Assembly: GCA_964551035.1 (NCBI GenBank)
Contig: CAZKBK010000024.1
Location: 6,773 to 70,772, forward strand
DNA length: 64,000 nucleotides
Direction of reading: 5' to 3'
Source of the DNA: Chryseosolibacter sp964551035
GTDB taxonomy: Bacteria; Bacteroidota; Bacteroidia; Cytophagales; Cyclobacteriaceae
Shown: one piece after another, positions 19,173 through 27,801 of the stretch
Position numbering within the stretch: position 1 is the first letter of the stretch
How the letters are laid out: the number at the start of each line of letters is the position of its first letter
Program-made: the position numbers and the translations under genes
Notes under the pieces: model-generated
What the model saw: the letters and a program-made list of their open reading frames with translations, nothing else
What the model was told of the DNA's origin: nothing
Database searches by the model: none

Positions 19173-21008
19173 CTATTCCACCGTCACGCTCTTCGCCAGG
19201 TTTCTCGGCTGGTCAACATTGCAACCGCGCATGACCGCGATGTGGTATGAAAGCAATTGCAACGGAATAACGGAGACCATGGGCATCAGCGCCTCGTGGA
19301 CGGCGGGAACCTCGATGGTAAACTCCGCCATGTTCGAGATCAGTTCGTCGCCTTCCGTGACAACGGCGATCACCCTGCCTTTGCGCGCTTTTACCTCCTG
19401 AATGTTGGAGACCACTTTCTCGTAGGAACTGTCTCTCGTGGCAATGAACGCGACGGGCATTTCCTCATCGATCAACGCGATGGGGCCGTGTTTCATCTCC
19501 GCGGCCGGGTAACCTTCGGCGTGGATGTAGGAGATCTCTTTCAGCTTGAGCGCACCTTCCAGGGCGACAGGAAAATTATAGCCCCGGCCAAGGTAGAGAA
19601 AGTTGGCCGCGTCTTTAAAGATGTACGATATCTCCCTGATCTGATCGTTGAGCTTCAATGCTTTTTCAACTTTAGCAGGCAGGCTTTCCATTTCCACGAG
19701 CAGTTCATGCAGTTTCTCCTCGGTGATCGTGCCCTTCTTCTGCGCAACGATCAGCGCGATCATGTTCAGTACAATGAGCTGAGCCGTAAAGGCTTTGGTA
19801 CTCGCCACACCGATCTCCGGACCCGCGTGCGTGTAGGCGCCGGCATGCGTCGCCCGCGCGATGGATGAGCCCACCACGTTGCAGACGCCGAAGATCACGG
19901 CGCCTTTGGATTTTGCAAGTTCGATGGCCGCCAGCGTATCCGCCGTCTCGCCCGACTGTGAGATCGCAATCAGGACATCGCCCTCGCGAATTACAGGGTT
20001 GCGATAACGGAACTCTGACGCGTACTCGACTTCCACGGGAATGCGACAGAATTCCTCGAAGAAATATTCGGCGACGAGGCCGGCGTGCCACGACGTCCCG
20101 CAGGCCACGATGAGAATGCGGTCGGCGTTCACCAACTTGTTAAGGTATTGCCTGAGCCCACCCAGGACGAGTCTGCCGGTAGCCGAATCCAGGCGGCCAC
20201 GCATGCAGTCGCTGATCGACTTCGGCTGTTCGAAGATCTCCTTCAGCATGAAATGCTCGAAGCCCCCTTTTTCGATCGCTTCAAGCTCCATATCGATGCG
20301 CTGGATATAGGGCGTAAGCGGAAGGTTGGCGGTGTTCTTGATCCTTAGTTCGCCATTGTCAATGATGGCAATTTCCTGGTCGTTCAGGTAGACGACTTCA
20401 TTGGTATACTCCACAATGGGCGTGGCATCCGATGCGAGGAAGAACTCATCTTTCCCGACCCCGACCACCAGCGGGCTTCCCTTCCGGGCCGCCACCAGCA
20501 GGTTGGGATCCTCCAGCGACATGATCACGATCGCGTAGGCGCCAACCACTTTCGTCAGCGCAAGCCGAACCGCCTCGTCGAGCGTGCAATGCTCATTCTC
20601 TTTGATGTCTTCGATAAAGTGAATAAAGACTTCTGTATCGGTTTCGCTGAAGAAAGTGTGCCCTTTCTGAATGAGGTCTTGCTTTAGCGCGCTATAGTTT
20701 TCGATGATGCCGTTATGAATAATGGCCAGCTTGCGGGTCGCAGAGTAGTGCGGGTGCGCATTGACGTCGTTGGGTTCGCCGTGCGTTGCCCACCGCGTGT
20801 GACCAATACCAACATGGCTGTTCAGGTGTTTATCCCGGAGGTAGCCCTCCAGTTCGGCCACCTTGCCTTTTTTCTTGTACACATTCAGGCCGCCATTCAA
20901 CAATGCAATTCCGGCGCTGTCATAGCCTCGATATTCGAGCCGCTTCAAGCCTTTGATGATAACGTCATGAGCCTGCCGTGGCCCGACATAAGCAACAATT
21001 CCACACAT
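19173..21008 (-). CDS. glmS: Glutamine--fructose-6-phosphate aminotransferase (isomerizing)
   Basis: Makes glucosamine-6-phosphate from fructose-6-phosphate and glutamine, the first step toward UDP-GlcNAc for peptidoglycan and LPS. At 611 residues it is full length. The N-terminal glutaminase domain starts MCGIVAYVG with Cys2 as nucleophile, and has HTRWATHGEP and GIIENY. Two SIS sugar-isomerase domains follow (CGTSWHAG, SQSGETADT, EIGVASTKAFTAQ), ending RNLAKSVTVE as usual. It follows the DUF4270 gene on the same strand with 16 bp between them, an order seen across Bacteroidota. No glmS ribozyme is visible. Confidence 0.98.
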   Translation of the reverse strand: MCGIVAYVGPRQAHDVIIKGLKRLEYRGYDSAGIALLNGGLNVYKKKGKVAELEGYLRDKHLNSHVGIGHTRWATHGEPNDVNAHPHYSATRKLAIIHNGIIENYSALKQDLIQKGHTFFSETDTEVFIHFIEDIKENEHCTLDEAVRLALTKVVGAYAIVIMSLEDPNLLVAARKGSPLVVGVGKDEFFLASDATPIVEYTNEVVYLNDQEIAIIDNGELRIKNTANLPLTPYIQRIDMELEAIEKGGFEHFMLKEIFEQPKSISDCMRGRLDSATGRLVLGGLRQYLNKLVNADRILIVACGTSWHAGLVAEYFFEEFCRIPVEVEYASEFRYRNPVIREGDVLIAISQSGETADTLAAIELAKSKGAVIFGVCNVVGSSIARATHAGAYTHAGPEIGVASTKAFTAQLIVLNMIALIVAQKKGTITEEKLHELLVEMESLPAKVEKALKLNDQIREISYIFKDAANFLYLGRGYNFPVALEGALKLKEISYIHAEGYPAAEMKHGPIALIDEEMPVAFIATRDSSYEKVVSNIQEVKARKGRVIAVVTEGDELISNMAEFTIEVPAVHEALMPMVSVIPLQLLSYHIAVMRGCNVDQPRNLAKSVTVE

Positions 21009-21024
21009 AGGGTTTTTTTATGTT

Positions 21025-22458
21025 TTAGTCCTGGGGTTGAGTAACCGTCGAACGGGTGTAATAAATTCTAAGCTTCAGTGCGTCGGCAGGGAAAACGATC
21101 CGGTTGACCGACTTCGTAGCCGGTGGGCTCTCCGGATAAAGGGCAAAGTATTTTAAACGCAAGTCCTCCTCCTTGGTGGCCAGCTGTTGCGCAAACCGCG
21201 TGAGAAATCCGCTATAAAAATCCGCGTCGCTGTCCTTCTCCAAACGGAATACGGTACCTTCGCCGACCGGTGTGATGAAACGTTCCAGCGTATCGGTCGC
21301 AAGGAGGTACTGGTTATACGACCCCAAAAGCAGACTGTCCTGGAAATTCGACACCCGCCTGAACCGCGAATTCTCTTTCATCGCGTATAGATACATGGAG
21401 TTGATCGGGTCGTAACCGGCCGGCGGCTGGATTTCATCTATCCGGAGTTCCGCTTCATTGACTATCAAATTCCTATTGGAATCCGCGTCGATGAAGTCAT
21501 AGAATGCGCCAAGGTCGAATTTCGTGATGATGCCCGTCCCGCTCTGAATATAGCGCCGGTCATCCGGTGGAAAGAATTCCTCGTGAAAGGCGGTGAGCCC
21601 CGCGAGCGCCGTGGCTCCGGCTTCGCGCTCGATATGGCTGTAGCCGGCCACGCTGCTGAATCCCAAGGTCAATGTCCGCGTTGTGTCGGCGTTATGGTAG
21701 TGTACCTGGATGCGGGAGGCAGTGGAATTGGGCCGAAATCCGACGATCTTGTCACCGGCGGCGGATACGATGGCTATCCCCTTGAACTCCTTGGAAAATT
21801 CCTTGAAGAACACCCAGGAAGAGTCAGCCAGGGTGGCGGCGTCGCGATAGCGGATGGCCGCGTCAAACAGCCGCTTGCCGAATTCCCACGAAAGTGGGAT
21901 TTGCATCGACACGACGGTGTCTTTTTCATCTTTAACAAAATCGTCGAATTGCGCCGGGTCAAATGTGAAGTCCTGCGAGCCAATGGGAGTCGGATTGTAG
22001 GCGGCGGCCGTTTGATTGAAATACGACGTGATCTTTGCCGGGTCCAGGCCTTCCGTAAGTTCGTGAATCGTGAATGTCTGCGCGTTCTTGATATCGGTTC
22101 CGTAGTGGTAAAGATCCAAATGCAGGTCCATCGTAACGGAATCATACGTGGCAACCTCATCCGGCTTTGCGGCACTTGTCGCAAAGAACTGTGAATAGGC
22201 TGTAGCCCTGACGTTGCCGAACGCTTCGTCAGCATAGGTTCCGACCAGCCAACGGTTCGTGCCCCCGAGAAAATTGGTCGTTCTGAATGAATCGAGCAAA
22301 ACGACGCTGCTGTTCAGGGGCAACTCTACATAAGTCACATCGAATTTTGGGGTCTGATTTCGAAATCCCAGGAGACTGGTCTCATCTACACAAGAGAAAA
22401 AAAATAAGGCAACGGCCAAAAATGGCAGTTGCCTCAAACTCTTAGCCCACAAGTTCAT
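21025..22458 (-). CDS. DUF4270 family lipoprotein
   Basis: A 477-residue exported protein. The chosen ATG (22,456-22,458) gives MNLWAKSLRQLPFLAVALFF followed by FSCVDE, a lipoprotein-type signal with its Cys; the longer upstream frame would bury this. It matches the DUF4270 family of Bacteroidota by its N-terminal TPKFDVTYVELPLNSSVVL region and by gene order. Its start overlaps the end of the short glycogen synthase gene by 17 bp and glmS follows, so the three are likely one transcript. The function is not known; the context suggests an envelope or carbohydrate link. Confidence 0.85.
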   Translation of the reverse strand: MNLWAKSLRQLPFLAVALFFFSCVDETSLLGFRNQTPKFDVTYVELPLNSSVVLLDSFRTTNFLGGTNRWLVGTYADEAFGNVRATAYSQFFATSAAKPDEVATYDSVTMDLHLDLYHYGTDIKNAQTFTIHELTEGLDPAKITSYFNQTAAAYNPTPIGSQDFTFDPAQFDDFVKDEKDTVVSMQIPLSWEFGKRLFDAAIRYRDAATLADSSWVFFKEFSKEFKGIAIVSAAGDKIVGFRPNSTASRIQVHYHNADTTRTLTLGFSSVAGYSHIEREAGATALAGLTAFHEEFFPPDDRRYIQSGTGIITKFDLGAFYDFIDADSNRNLIVNEAELRIDEIQPPAGYDPINSMYLYAMKENSRFRRVSNFQDSLLLGSYNQYLLATDTLERFITPVGEGTVFRLEKDSDADFYSGFLTRFAQQLATKEEDLRLKYFALYPESPPATKSVNRIVFPADALKLRIYYTRSTVTQPQD

Positions 22459-23245
22459 TATAGAGATTGTAGTATGATTCGGTGTAGTTATCACCCTGAT
22501 CGATCGTTTCAAATTTCTTCTCCTTGATCTTCTTGAACAATCCCTCGAGTTTCTTATTGTCGCCAGCAACGATAACGGCGTCAGAGAATTCAACACCCAG
22601 CTTGATGAAGCCTTCGAAATCGGCGGTCTTCAGGTTGCCCAGCATGTTGTCTTCGATGTCCATCATCTTTACTTTCTCCAGCAAATTCGATTTGAACTTG
22701 TGGCTGAAGTGGTTGTTGTAAATGGTGAAGACCGTTTTTGCGTTCTTGAACAACGGATCGTTCTTATACGTCGTCTTCAGATACAACGGAATGAAGCTCG
22801 TGATCCAGTCGTTGCAGTGAACAATGTCCGGAGCCCAGCCGAGCTTGCGCACGGTTTCAATCACACCCTTGCAAAAGAAGATCGCCCGCTCGTCATTATC
22901 TTCGTAGAATTTGTTCTCTTTGTCGTGGAAAACAGATTTGCGGTGGAAATAGTCCTCGTTGTCGATAAAGTAAACCTGGAGTTTCGCATTCGGAATGGAG
23001 GCTACCTTGATTATCAACGGCTTTTCCTCGTCTCCCACCGAAATATTAATGCCCGAAAGCCTCACCACTTCATGCAGCCTGTTCTTTCGTTCATTGATGA
23101 TCCCGAACCGCGGCACCAGGATCCTGATCTCCATACCTCTTTCCTGCATAGCCTGAGGGAGCTTCCGCACAAAATCAGCAACTTCGGACGTCTGCAGGAA
23201 CGGGTTGATCTCACTGGCTACATAAAGAATACGGATTTTAGACAT
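22442..23245 (-). CDS. Short glycogen/starch synthase (GT5 N-terminal domain only)
   Basis: A 267-residue protein from MSKIRILYVASEINPFLQTS, which matches the N-terminal Rossmann domain of GT5 glycogen synthases: the early SEI/TS segment that binds ADP-glucose in the full enzyme, ILVPRFGIINERKNRLHE, and DIVHCNDWITSFIPLYLKT. Full-length GlgA has about 480 residues with a second GT-B domain; that half is absent and the gene ends naturally, with DUF4270 overlapping its stop. Such short forms beside DUF4270 are usual in Bacteroidota. Whether it is catalytic alone is doubtful. The start at 23,245 is preferred over an upstream in-frame ATG because homology begins there. Confidence 0.88.
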   Translation of the reverse strand: MSKIRILYVASEINPFLQTSEVADFVRKLPQAMQERGMEIRILVPRFGIINERKNRLHEVVRLSGINISVGDEEKPLIIKVASIPNAKLQVYFIDNEDYFHRKSVFHDKENKFYEDNDERAIFFCKGVIETVRKLGWAPDIVHCNDWITSFIPLYLKTTYKNDPLFKNAKTVFTIYNNHFSHKFKSNLLEKVKMMDIEDNMLGNLKTADFEGFIKLGVEFSDAVIVAGDNKKLEGLFKKIKEKKFETIDQGDNYTESYYNLYNELVG

Positions 23246-23282
23246 ATTTTTGAGTTTTAGTGTAGAACGGAATTTAGAGCCA

Positions 23283-23290
23283 CAAAAGTA
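23283..23290 (-). promoter_or_regulatory. Putative -7 box for the short glycogen synthase operon
   Basis: Reverse strand reads TACTTTTG (TAnnTTTG), with TTG 20 nt further upstream. It lies 38 nt before the start codon and faces away from the panC promoter. Confidence 0.5.
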
Positions 23291-23333
23291 CAAAAAATAA
23301 CCCCCTTATTCAACTTATTTTCAGTTTTCACTT

Positions 23334-23341
23334 TATCTTTG
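23334..23341 (+). promoter_or_regulatory. Putative -7 box of panC
   Basis: TATCTTTG, matching TAnnTTTG, 24 nt before the panC ATG. The -33 region is AT-rich without a clear TTTG. Confidence 0.5.
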
Positions 23342-23365
23342 CGACCCTTTGCCAGCAGGCATAAA

Positions 23366-24241
23366 ATGAAGATTTTCAAGCACATAGCTCCGCTCAAAAG
23401 CCACCTGAAAGAACAGAGGCTGAGCGGCAAAAGCATCGGATTGGTACCCACCATGGGCGCCCTCCACGAAGGTCACATTGCCCTGCTGCGGGCGTCTCAA
23501 CAAGAGAACGATATCACCGTAAGCACCATCTTCGTCAACCCCACTCAGTTCAATAACGCGGGCGACTTGTCGCGGTATCCACGTACGCCTGATAAAGACA
23601 CCAGATTGCTGGAAGAAGTTCGTTGCGACATATTATTCATTCCCGAAACCGGTGAAGTCTATCCCGCCGAAGCCACGATCAAAATCGATTTTGGAACACT
23701 TGATAAAGTGATGGAAGGTCATTTCCGCCCCGGGCACTTCAGCGGCGTTGCCCTCATTGTCTCAAAGTTGTTCCATATCATCGAACCACACCGCGCTTAT
23801 TTCGGCCAAAAAGACTGGCAGCAATTTGCCATCATCCAACAACTCGTTGACGAGCTCAATTTTCCGGTTGAACTCCGAAGCATCCCGACACTGCGGGAAG
23901 GAGACGGGCTGGCGTTGTCGTCGCGCAACCAGCGGCTCGACCCCGAATCGAGACGGACGGCCACGATCTTTTATCGCGCCCTCCGCCATGCCCGCGATCT
24001 GCTGCTTCAGGACATGGATATACCGGCGGTAAAAGAAGCCGTCGCGCAAATGATCGCGGAACAGCCGGCTGCACAGCTGGAATACTTCGAGATTGCCGAC
24101 AAGAAAAACCTAAAAGCGCTGAAAAGCGTTGAAGCAGCAAACGATGTCATTCTGTGTATCGCCGGTTATGTCGGGGGCGTACGCCTCATCGACAACCTCC
24201 TGATGGAGGGAGCGCCCGCGCTTTCCGGCGCACGGCTGTAG
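23366..24241 (+). CDS. panC: Pantothenate synthetase
   Basis: Condenses D-pantoate with beta-alanine using ATP, giving pantothenate for coenzyme A. 291 residues, normal length. Motifs: VPTMGALHEGHIALL (HIGH-like nucleotide-binding loop, with the conserved Met), VNPTQF, GHFSGVA (the family's H-x-x-G), FGQKDWQQ, and the KMSKS-like LALSSRNQRL. ATG at 23,366 is preferred to an upstream one because the conserved region begins there and a -7 box sits 24 nt upstream. panD follows 79 bp later and supplies the beta-alanine, so the two form a pathway unit. Confidence 0.97.
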   Translation: MKIFKHIAPLKSHLKEQRLSGKSIGLVPTMGALHEGHIALLRASQQENDITVSTIFVNPTQFNNAGDLSRYPRTPDKDTRLLEEVRCDILFIPETGEVYPAEATIKIDFGTLDKVMEGHFRPGHFSGVALIVSKLFHIIEPHRAYFGQKDWQQFAIIQQLVDELNFPVELRSIPTLREGDGLALSSRNQRLDPESRRTATIFYRALRHARDLLLQDMDIPAVKEAVAQMIAEQPAAQLEYFEIADKKNLKALKSVEAANDVILCIAGYVGGVRLIDNLLMEGAPALSGARL

Positions 24242-24320
24242 CAGGTTTGCTACACAATTACACCCGAGCTAAAAGGCTTGAACAACGATTTTAGAAGGGA
24301 ATTGAATTTTTATACAGCGC

Positions 24321-24668
24321 ATGCGAATTGAAGTACTAAAATCGAAAATCCACAGGGTGAAGATCACCGGCGCGGAGTTGCACTATGTGGGAAGCATCAC
24401 CATTGATGAAGACCTGATGGATGCCGCCAACCTTATCGCCGGTGAAAAGGTGCAGGTGGTGAACGTCAACAATGGCGAACGCATCGAGACCTACGTCATT
24501 ACCGGTGAACGGGGCACCGGGACTGTTTGCCTCAACGGTCCGGCAGCACGCAAGGCGCAGGTAGGGGATGTGGTCATCATCGTTTCTTACGCCTCCATGA
24601 AGTTCGAAAAAGCAAAGCAGTTTAAACCCACCATTATCTTTCCCACTCCCGACAACAAATTGCCCTAA
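24321..24668 (+). CDS. panD: Aspartate 1-decarboxylase proenzyme
   Basis: Makes beta-alanine from aspartate for the PanC reaction. 115 residues, normal size. It is a pyruvoyl enzyme that cuts itself at Gly24-Ser25, visible here as HYVGSITID; the conserved early Lys (K10 in KSKIHR) and ETYVITGERGTG and NGPAAR are present. It follows panC on the same strand and is followed after 21 bp by a flippase-like membrane gene. Confidence 0.97.
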   Translation: MRIEVLKSKIHRVKITGAELHYVGSITIDEDLMDAANLIAGEKVQVVNVNNGERIETYVITGERGTGTVCLNGPAARKAQVGDVVIIVSYASMKFEKAKQFKPTIIFPTPDNKLP

Positions 24669-24689
24669 AATCAGCGACTTTCATATCCG

Positions 24690-25736
24690 ATGGTGTCACA
24701 ACGCTTGAAGAACATTCTGCAATATCTGGTCATTATCGGGATAACGGTGCTGCTCACCTGGTTTTCTTTACGAAGCCTGAGTCCGGGTCACGGTGAAAAT
24801 AAGTTCGATTATCTCCTCGAGACGTGGCGCCACGCCGATAAAATGTGGCTCTTCGCCATGGCCGGCCTGGCACTGGTCAGCCACCTGATGCGCGCCGCGC
24901 GATGGAAAATGCTGATGGTCCCCATTGGTTACAAGACATCGCTGACCAACAGCTTTCTTTCGCTGATGGTCGGCTATCTGGTCAATCTTGTCATTCCCAG
25001 GGGCGGGGAAGTTTCGCGGTGTTATAATCTTTACAAGCTCGACAAGACACCCGTGGAAATGTCGTTCGGAACGGTGGTCGCAGAACGCGTGATCGACGTC
25101 GTCTGTCTGCTTATTCTGGTGGGTGTCTCGTTCTTTGCCGAAGCGGATAAGCTGGTCGCGTTTATCGACACCCTCCCGATCGGTGCAGGACAGGGCAAGT
25201 GGAAATGGCTGGCCGTACTGGCAGTTGCCGGTTTGCTCGTCATTGGCGTACTCATCTGGGTGGTGAAGCGCAACACCAGATTCAGAACCTTTGTCAAAAA
25301 AACCTGGCAGGGATTCCGGGAAGGCCTTCTGTCGATCTTTCGCCTCCGTAACAAGGGATTGTTCATCTTCTGGTCGGTGGCCATCTGGTCATTGTATTTC
25401 CTGATGAGCTATACGGTCATCCGGGCATTCCCGGAAACAGACCACCTCGGGTTCCTCGCCGTCCTCAGTCTTTTTGCCATCGGCTCGATCGCCATGGCAG
25501 CACCGCTTCCCGGGGGAACCGGATCTTACCACGTGCTCGTGCCCCAGGGCCTGGTTTTTCTCTATAGCGTGCCCCAGGACGACGCCATCGCGTTCACCTT
25601 CATCTTCCACGCCTGGCAAACAGCCATTATGATTGCGGGCGGCGCCATCTCGCTGATCGTGACCTCCTATCTGCTGCGCAGGCGTGGGAACCGGAAGGCC
25701 GCGCGTGAGGACGCGTACCAGGAAAAAACGGATTGA
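24690..25736 (+). CDS. LPG synthase TM / UPF0104-type membrane protein
   Basis: A 348-residue integral membrane protein with about eight hydrophobic segments, matching the lysylphosphatidylglycerol-synthase transmembrane (UPF0104, flippase-like) family: SHLMRAARWKMLM, the MVGYLVNLVIPRGGEVSRCY signature and TVVAERVIDV, then MAAPLPGGTGSYHVL near the end. No aminoacyl-transferase domain is attached, so lipid aminoacylation is unlikely; related proteins are thought to move or present lipids. It is 21 bp after panD and probably co-transcribed, an arrangement common in Bacteroidota. The substrate is unknown. Confidence 0.88.
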   Translation: MVSQRLKNILQYLVIIGITVLLTWFSLRSLSPGHGENKFDYLLETWRHADKMWLFAMAGLALVSHLMRAARWKMLMVPIGYKTSLTNSFLSLMVGYLVNLVIPRGGEVSRCYNLYKLDKTPVEMSFGTVVAERVIDVVCLLILVGVSFFAEADKLVAFIDTLPIGAGQGKWKWLAVLAVAGLLVIGVLIWVVKRNTRFRTFVKKTWQGFREGLLSIFRLRNKGLFIFWSVAIWSLYFLMSYTVIRAFPETDHLGFLAVLSLFAIGSIAMAAPLPGGTGSYHVLVPQGLVFLYSVPQDDAIAFTFIFHAWQTAIMIAGGAISLIVTSYLLRRRGNRKAAREDAYQEKTD

Positions 25737-25842
25737 TCAGATTTCCCGTTTAAATTAAGTGCCGTTTTGGCATATTTGGGAATTTGGCTTAAACGTTGAT
25801 ATTAGGCCGATTGAAACAACTTATTAAAATCGTCTAGAAACT

Positions 25843-26541
25843 ATGGGTGCTTTAGTTATTGGTCTTTTCTTCATGGCAATCGGGTGGATGGTGAGCGCCC
25901 GGTTAAAAAACAAGTTCAGGAAATATTCCCAGATCCACCTTACGAGGGATCTGACTGGCGCCGAGATCGCCAAACTCATGCTCGCTGATAACGGCATTCA
26001 CGATGTTCAGGTGGTAAGTGTGGAAGGCCAGCTATCCGACCATTACAACCCCGCCAACAAAACCGTTAACCTCAGCCAGGAAGTGTATCACGGCCGAAAT
26101 GCCGCCGCCGCTGCGGTGGCCGCCCACGAATGTGGTCACGCCGTTCAACACGCGCGCGCATACAGCATGCTGGAACTTCGCTCGGCGATGGTACCCATTC
26201 AAAACATCAGCGCCAAGATCATCAACATCCTCTTCATGATGATGATGTTCGGTGCCTTCTTCGTGCAGGGCCTTCTTTCCTGGCAAACCGCCCTTTTGGT
26301 CATTATCGTCTGTTACGGCGTGTTCACACTCTTTGCATTCGTCACGCTTCCGGTCGAATTCGATGCGAGCAAGCGCGCCCTCGCCTGGATTGAAGCCCGT
26401 GGAATCGTGACCCGCCAGGAGCACGACATGGCCAAGGACGCCCTCAAATGGGCGGCGATGACTTACGTTGTGGCTGCGATTGGCGCCCTGACGACACTCG
26501 TCTATTACGTCATGTTGTTTATGGGTGGACGCGACGAATAA
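25843..26541 (+). CDS. Membrane zinc metallopeptidase (YugP type)
   Basis: A 232-residue membrane-bound protease of the Zn_peptidase_2 (YugP) family. Seen: an N-terminal membrane anchor (VIGLFFMAIGWMVSARLK), the segment LTGAEIAKLMLADNGI typical of the family, and the zinc motif VAAHECGHAVQHA (HExxH), then further membrane helices (IINILFMMMMFGAFFVQGLL, LLVIIVCYGVFTLFAFVTLP) and the late ALAWIEARGIV region. It stands alone, with a strong terminator 38 bp after its stop. The physiological substrate is not known for this family. Confidence 0.93.
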   Translation: MGALVIGLFFMAIGWMVSARLKNKFRKYSQIHLTRDLTGAEIAKLMLADNGIHDVQVVSVEGQLSDHYNPANKTVNLSQEVYHGRNAAAAAVAAHECGHAVQHARAYSMLELRSAMVPIQNISAKIINILFMMMMFGAFFVQGLLSWQTALLVIIVCYGVFTLFAFVTLPVEFDASKRALAWIEARGIVTRQEHDMAKDALKWAAMTYVVAAIGALTTLVYYVMLFMGGRDE

Positions 26542-26545
26542 AAAA

Positions 26546-26576
26546 TTTGGGCGTTGCCCCACACCGATTAATTTTG
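26546..26576 (+). promoter_or_regulatory. Consensus Bacteroidota promoter for the acyl-CoA dehydrogenase gene
   Basis: TTTG at 26546-26549, a 19-nt spacer, and TAATTTTG at 26569-26576: an exact fit to TTTG-N19-TAnnTTTG. It starts right after the upstream stop codon and lies just before the terminator hairpin at 26579, so transcription would begin within that hairpin. Confidence 0.75.
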
Positions 26577-26578
26577 CA

Positions 26579-26610
26579 AGCCTGAGGAGTACCTCAGGCT
26601 TTCTTTTTTT
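26579..26610 (+). terminator. Terminator of the metallopeptidase gene
   Basis: Perfect 8-bp stem GCCTGAGG-AGTA-CCTCAGGC followed by a T-rich run (TTTCTTTTTTT). Confidence 0.9.
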
Positions 26611-26656
26611 CCAGGCGGAAGAAAGGAGGTTTTCTAACCCATTTCCACGACAAGAG

Positions 26657-27796
26657 ATGAATTTCGACCTTTCCGAAGAGCAGTTGGCTGTGCAGAAGGC
26701 GGCCCGCGACTTTGCCCAAACCGAATTGTTGCCCGGCGTCATCGAGCGGGATACGCACCAGAAGTTCCCCGCGGAGCAGATCAGAAAAATGGGCGAACTC
26801 GGATTCATGGGCATGATGGTCGATCCGAAATACAACGGCGGCGGCATGGACTCCATCTCGTATGTGCTTGCCATGGAAGAGATCTCGAAAATTGACGCCT
26901 CCGCGTCGGTTTGCATGTCGGTAAACAACTCGCTGGTGTGTTGGGGACTGGAAACGTACGGGACAGAAGAACAAAAGGAGAAATACCTGAAACGGTTGGC
27001 GGCAGGCGAGATCATCGGCGCATTTTGCCTCAGTGAACCGGAAGCGGGCTCCGACGCCACGAGCCAGCGCACGACGGCCGAAGATAAAGGTGACCATTAC
27101 CTGCTTAACGGAACCAAGAACTGGATCACCAATGGCAACACCGCGAGTGTCTACATCGTGATCGCGCAGACCGACGTCGAAAAAAGACACAAGGGGATCA
27201 ACGCATTGATCGTTGAGAAGGGAATGCCGGGCTTCGTCGTCGGAAAGAAAGAAGACAAAATGGGCATCCGCGGTTCCGACACGCACTCCCTGATGTTCAC
27301 GGATGTGAAGGTGCCGAAGGCAAACCGCATCGGCGACGAAGGCTTCGGCTTTTCGTTTGCGATGACCACCCTGAATGGCGGGCGCATCGGCATTGCGGCA
27401 CAGGCCCTGGGTATCGCAGCCGGAGCCTACGAGTTTGCCCTGAAGTATGCCAAAGAGCGCAAGGCCTTTGGAAAAACCCTTACCGACCATCAGGCGATTC
27501 AATTCAAGTTCGCGGAGATGGCCACCAAGATCGACGCGGCGCGCCTTCTCGTTCACCAGGCCGCACACCGCAAGGACCAAAAGAAAAATTTTGTCAAGGC
27601 TGCGGCTATGGCGAAGTTGTTCGCCTCACAGATCGCGCAGGAAGTCACCACCGAGGCGGTACAGATCCATGGCGGTTACGGTTACGTGAAAGAATACCAC
27701 GTGGAGCGACTCATGCGCGACGCGAAGATCACGCAGATCTACGAAGGCACGACCGAAATACAAAAGATGGTGATTTCGCGGGAACTGATCCGCTAG
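26657..27796 (+). CDS. Acyl-CoA dehydrogenase (short/medium chain type)
   Basis: A 379-residue flavoprotein oxidising acyl-CoA to enoyl-CoA in beta-oxidation or branched amino acid breakdown. Features in order: N-terminal helical part (FDLSEEQLAVQKAARDFAQ), FAD-binding AFCLSEPEAGSDATSQRTTA, KNWITNG, MGIRGSDTHSLMFTDVKVP, and near the end YGYVKEYHVERLMRDAKI and TQIYEGTTEIQ, whose Glu is the catalytic base position of butyryl/short-chain enzymes. The start at 26,657 matches the family N-terminus. It has its own promoter and ends 5 bp from the convergent sigma-factor gene. The exact chain-length preference cannot be told. Confidence 0.95.
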   Translation: MNFDLSEEQLAVQKAARDFAQTELLPGVIERDTHQKFPAEQIRKMGELGFMGMMVDPKYNGGGMDSISYVLAMEEISKIDASASVCMSVNNSLVCWGLETYGTEEQKEKYLKRLAAGEIIGAFCLSEPEAGSDATSQRTTAEDKGDHYLLNGTKNWITNGNTASVYIVIAQTDVEKRHKGINALIVEKGMPGFVVGKKEDKMGIRGSDTHSLMFTDVKVPKANRIGDEGFGFSFAMTTLNGGRIGIAAQALGIAAGAYEFALKYAKERKAFGKTLTDHQAIQFKFAEMATKIDAARLLVHQAAHRKDQKKNFVKAAAMAKLFASQIAQEVTTEAVQIHGGYGYVKEYHVERLMRDAKITQIYEGTTEIQKMVISRELIR

Positions 27797-27801
27797 CGCC
27801 G

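Noticed and set aside
19173..21060. glmS ribozyme
   Set aside because: No ribozyme-like sequence is visible in the 16-bp space before glmS, where DUF4270 coding sequence lies directly upstream.
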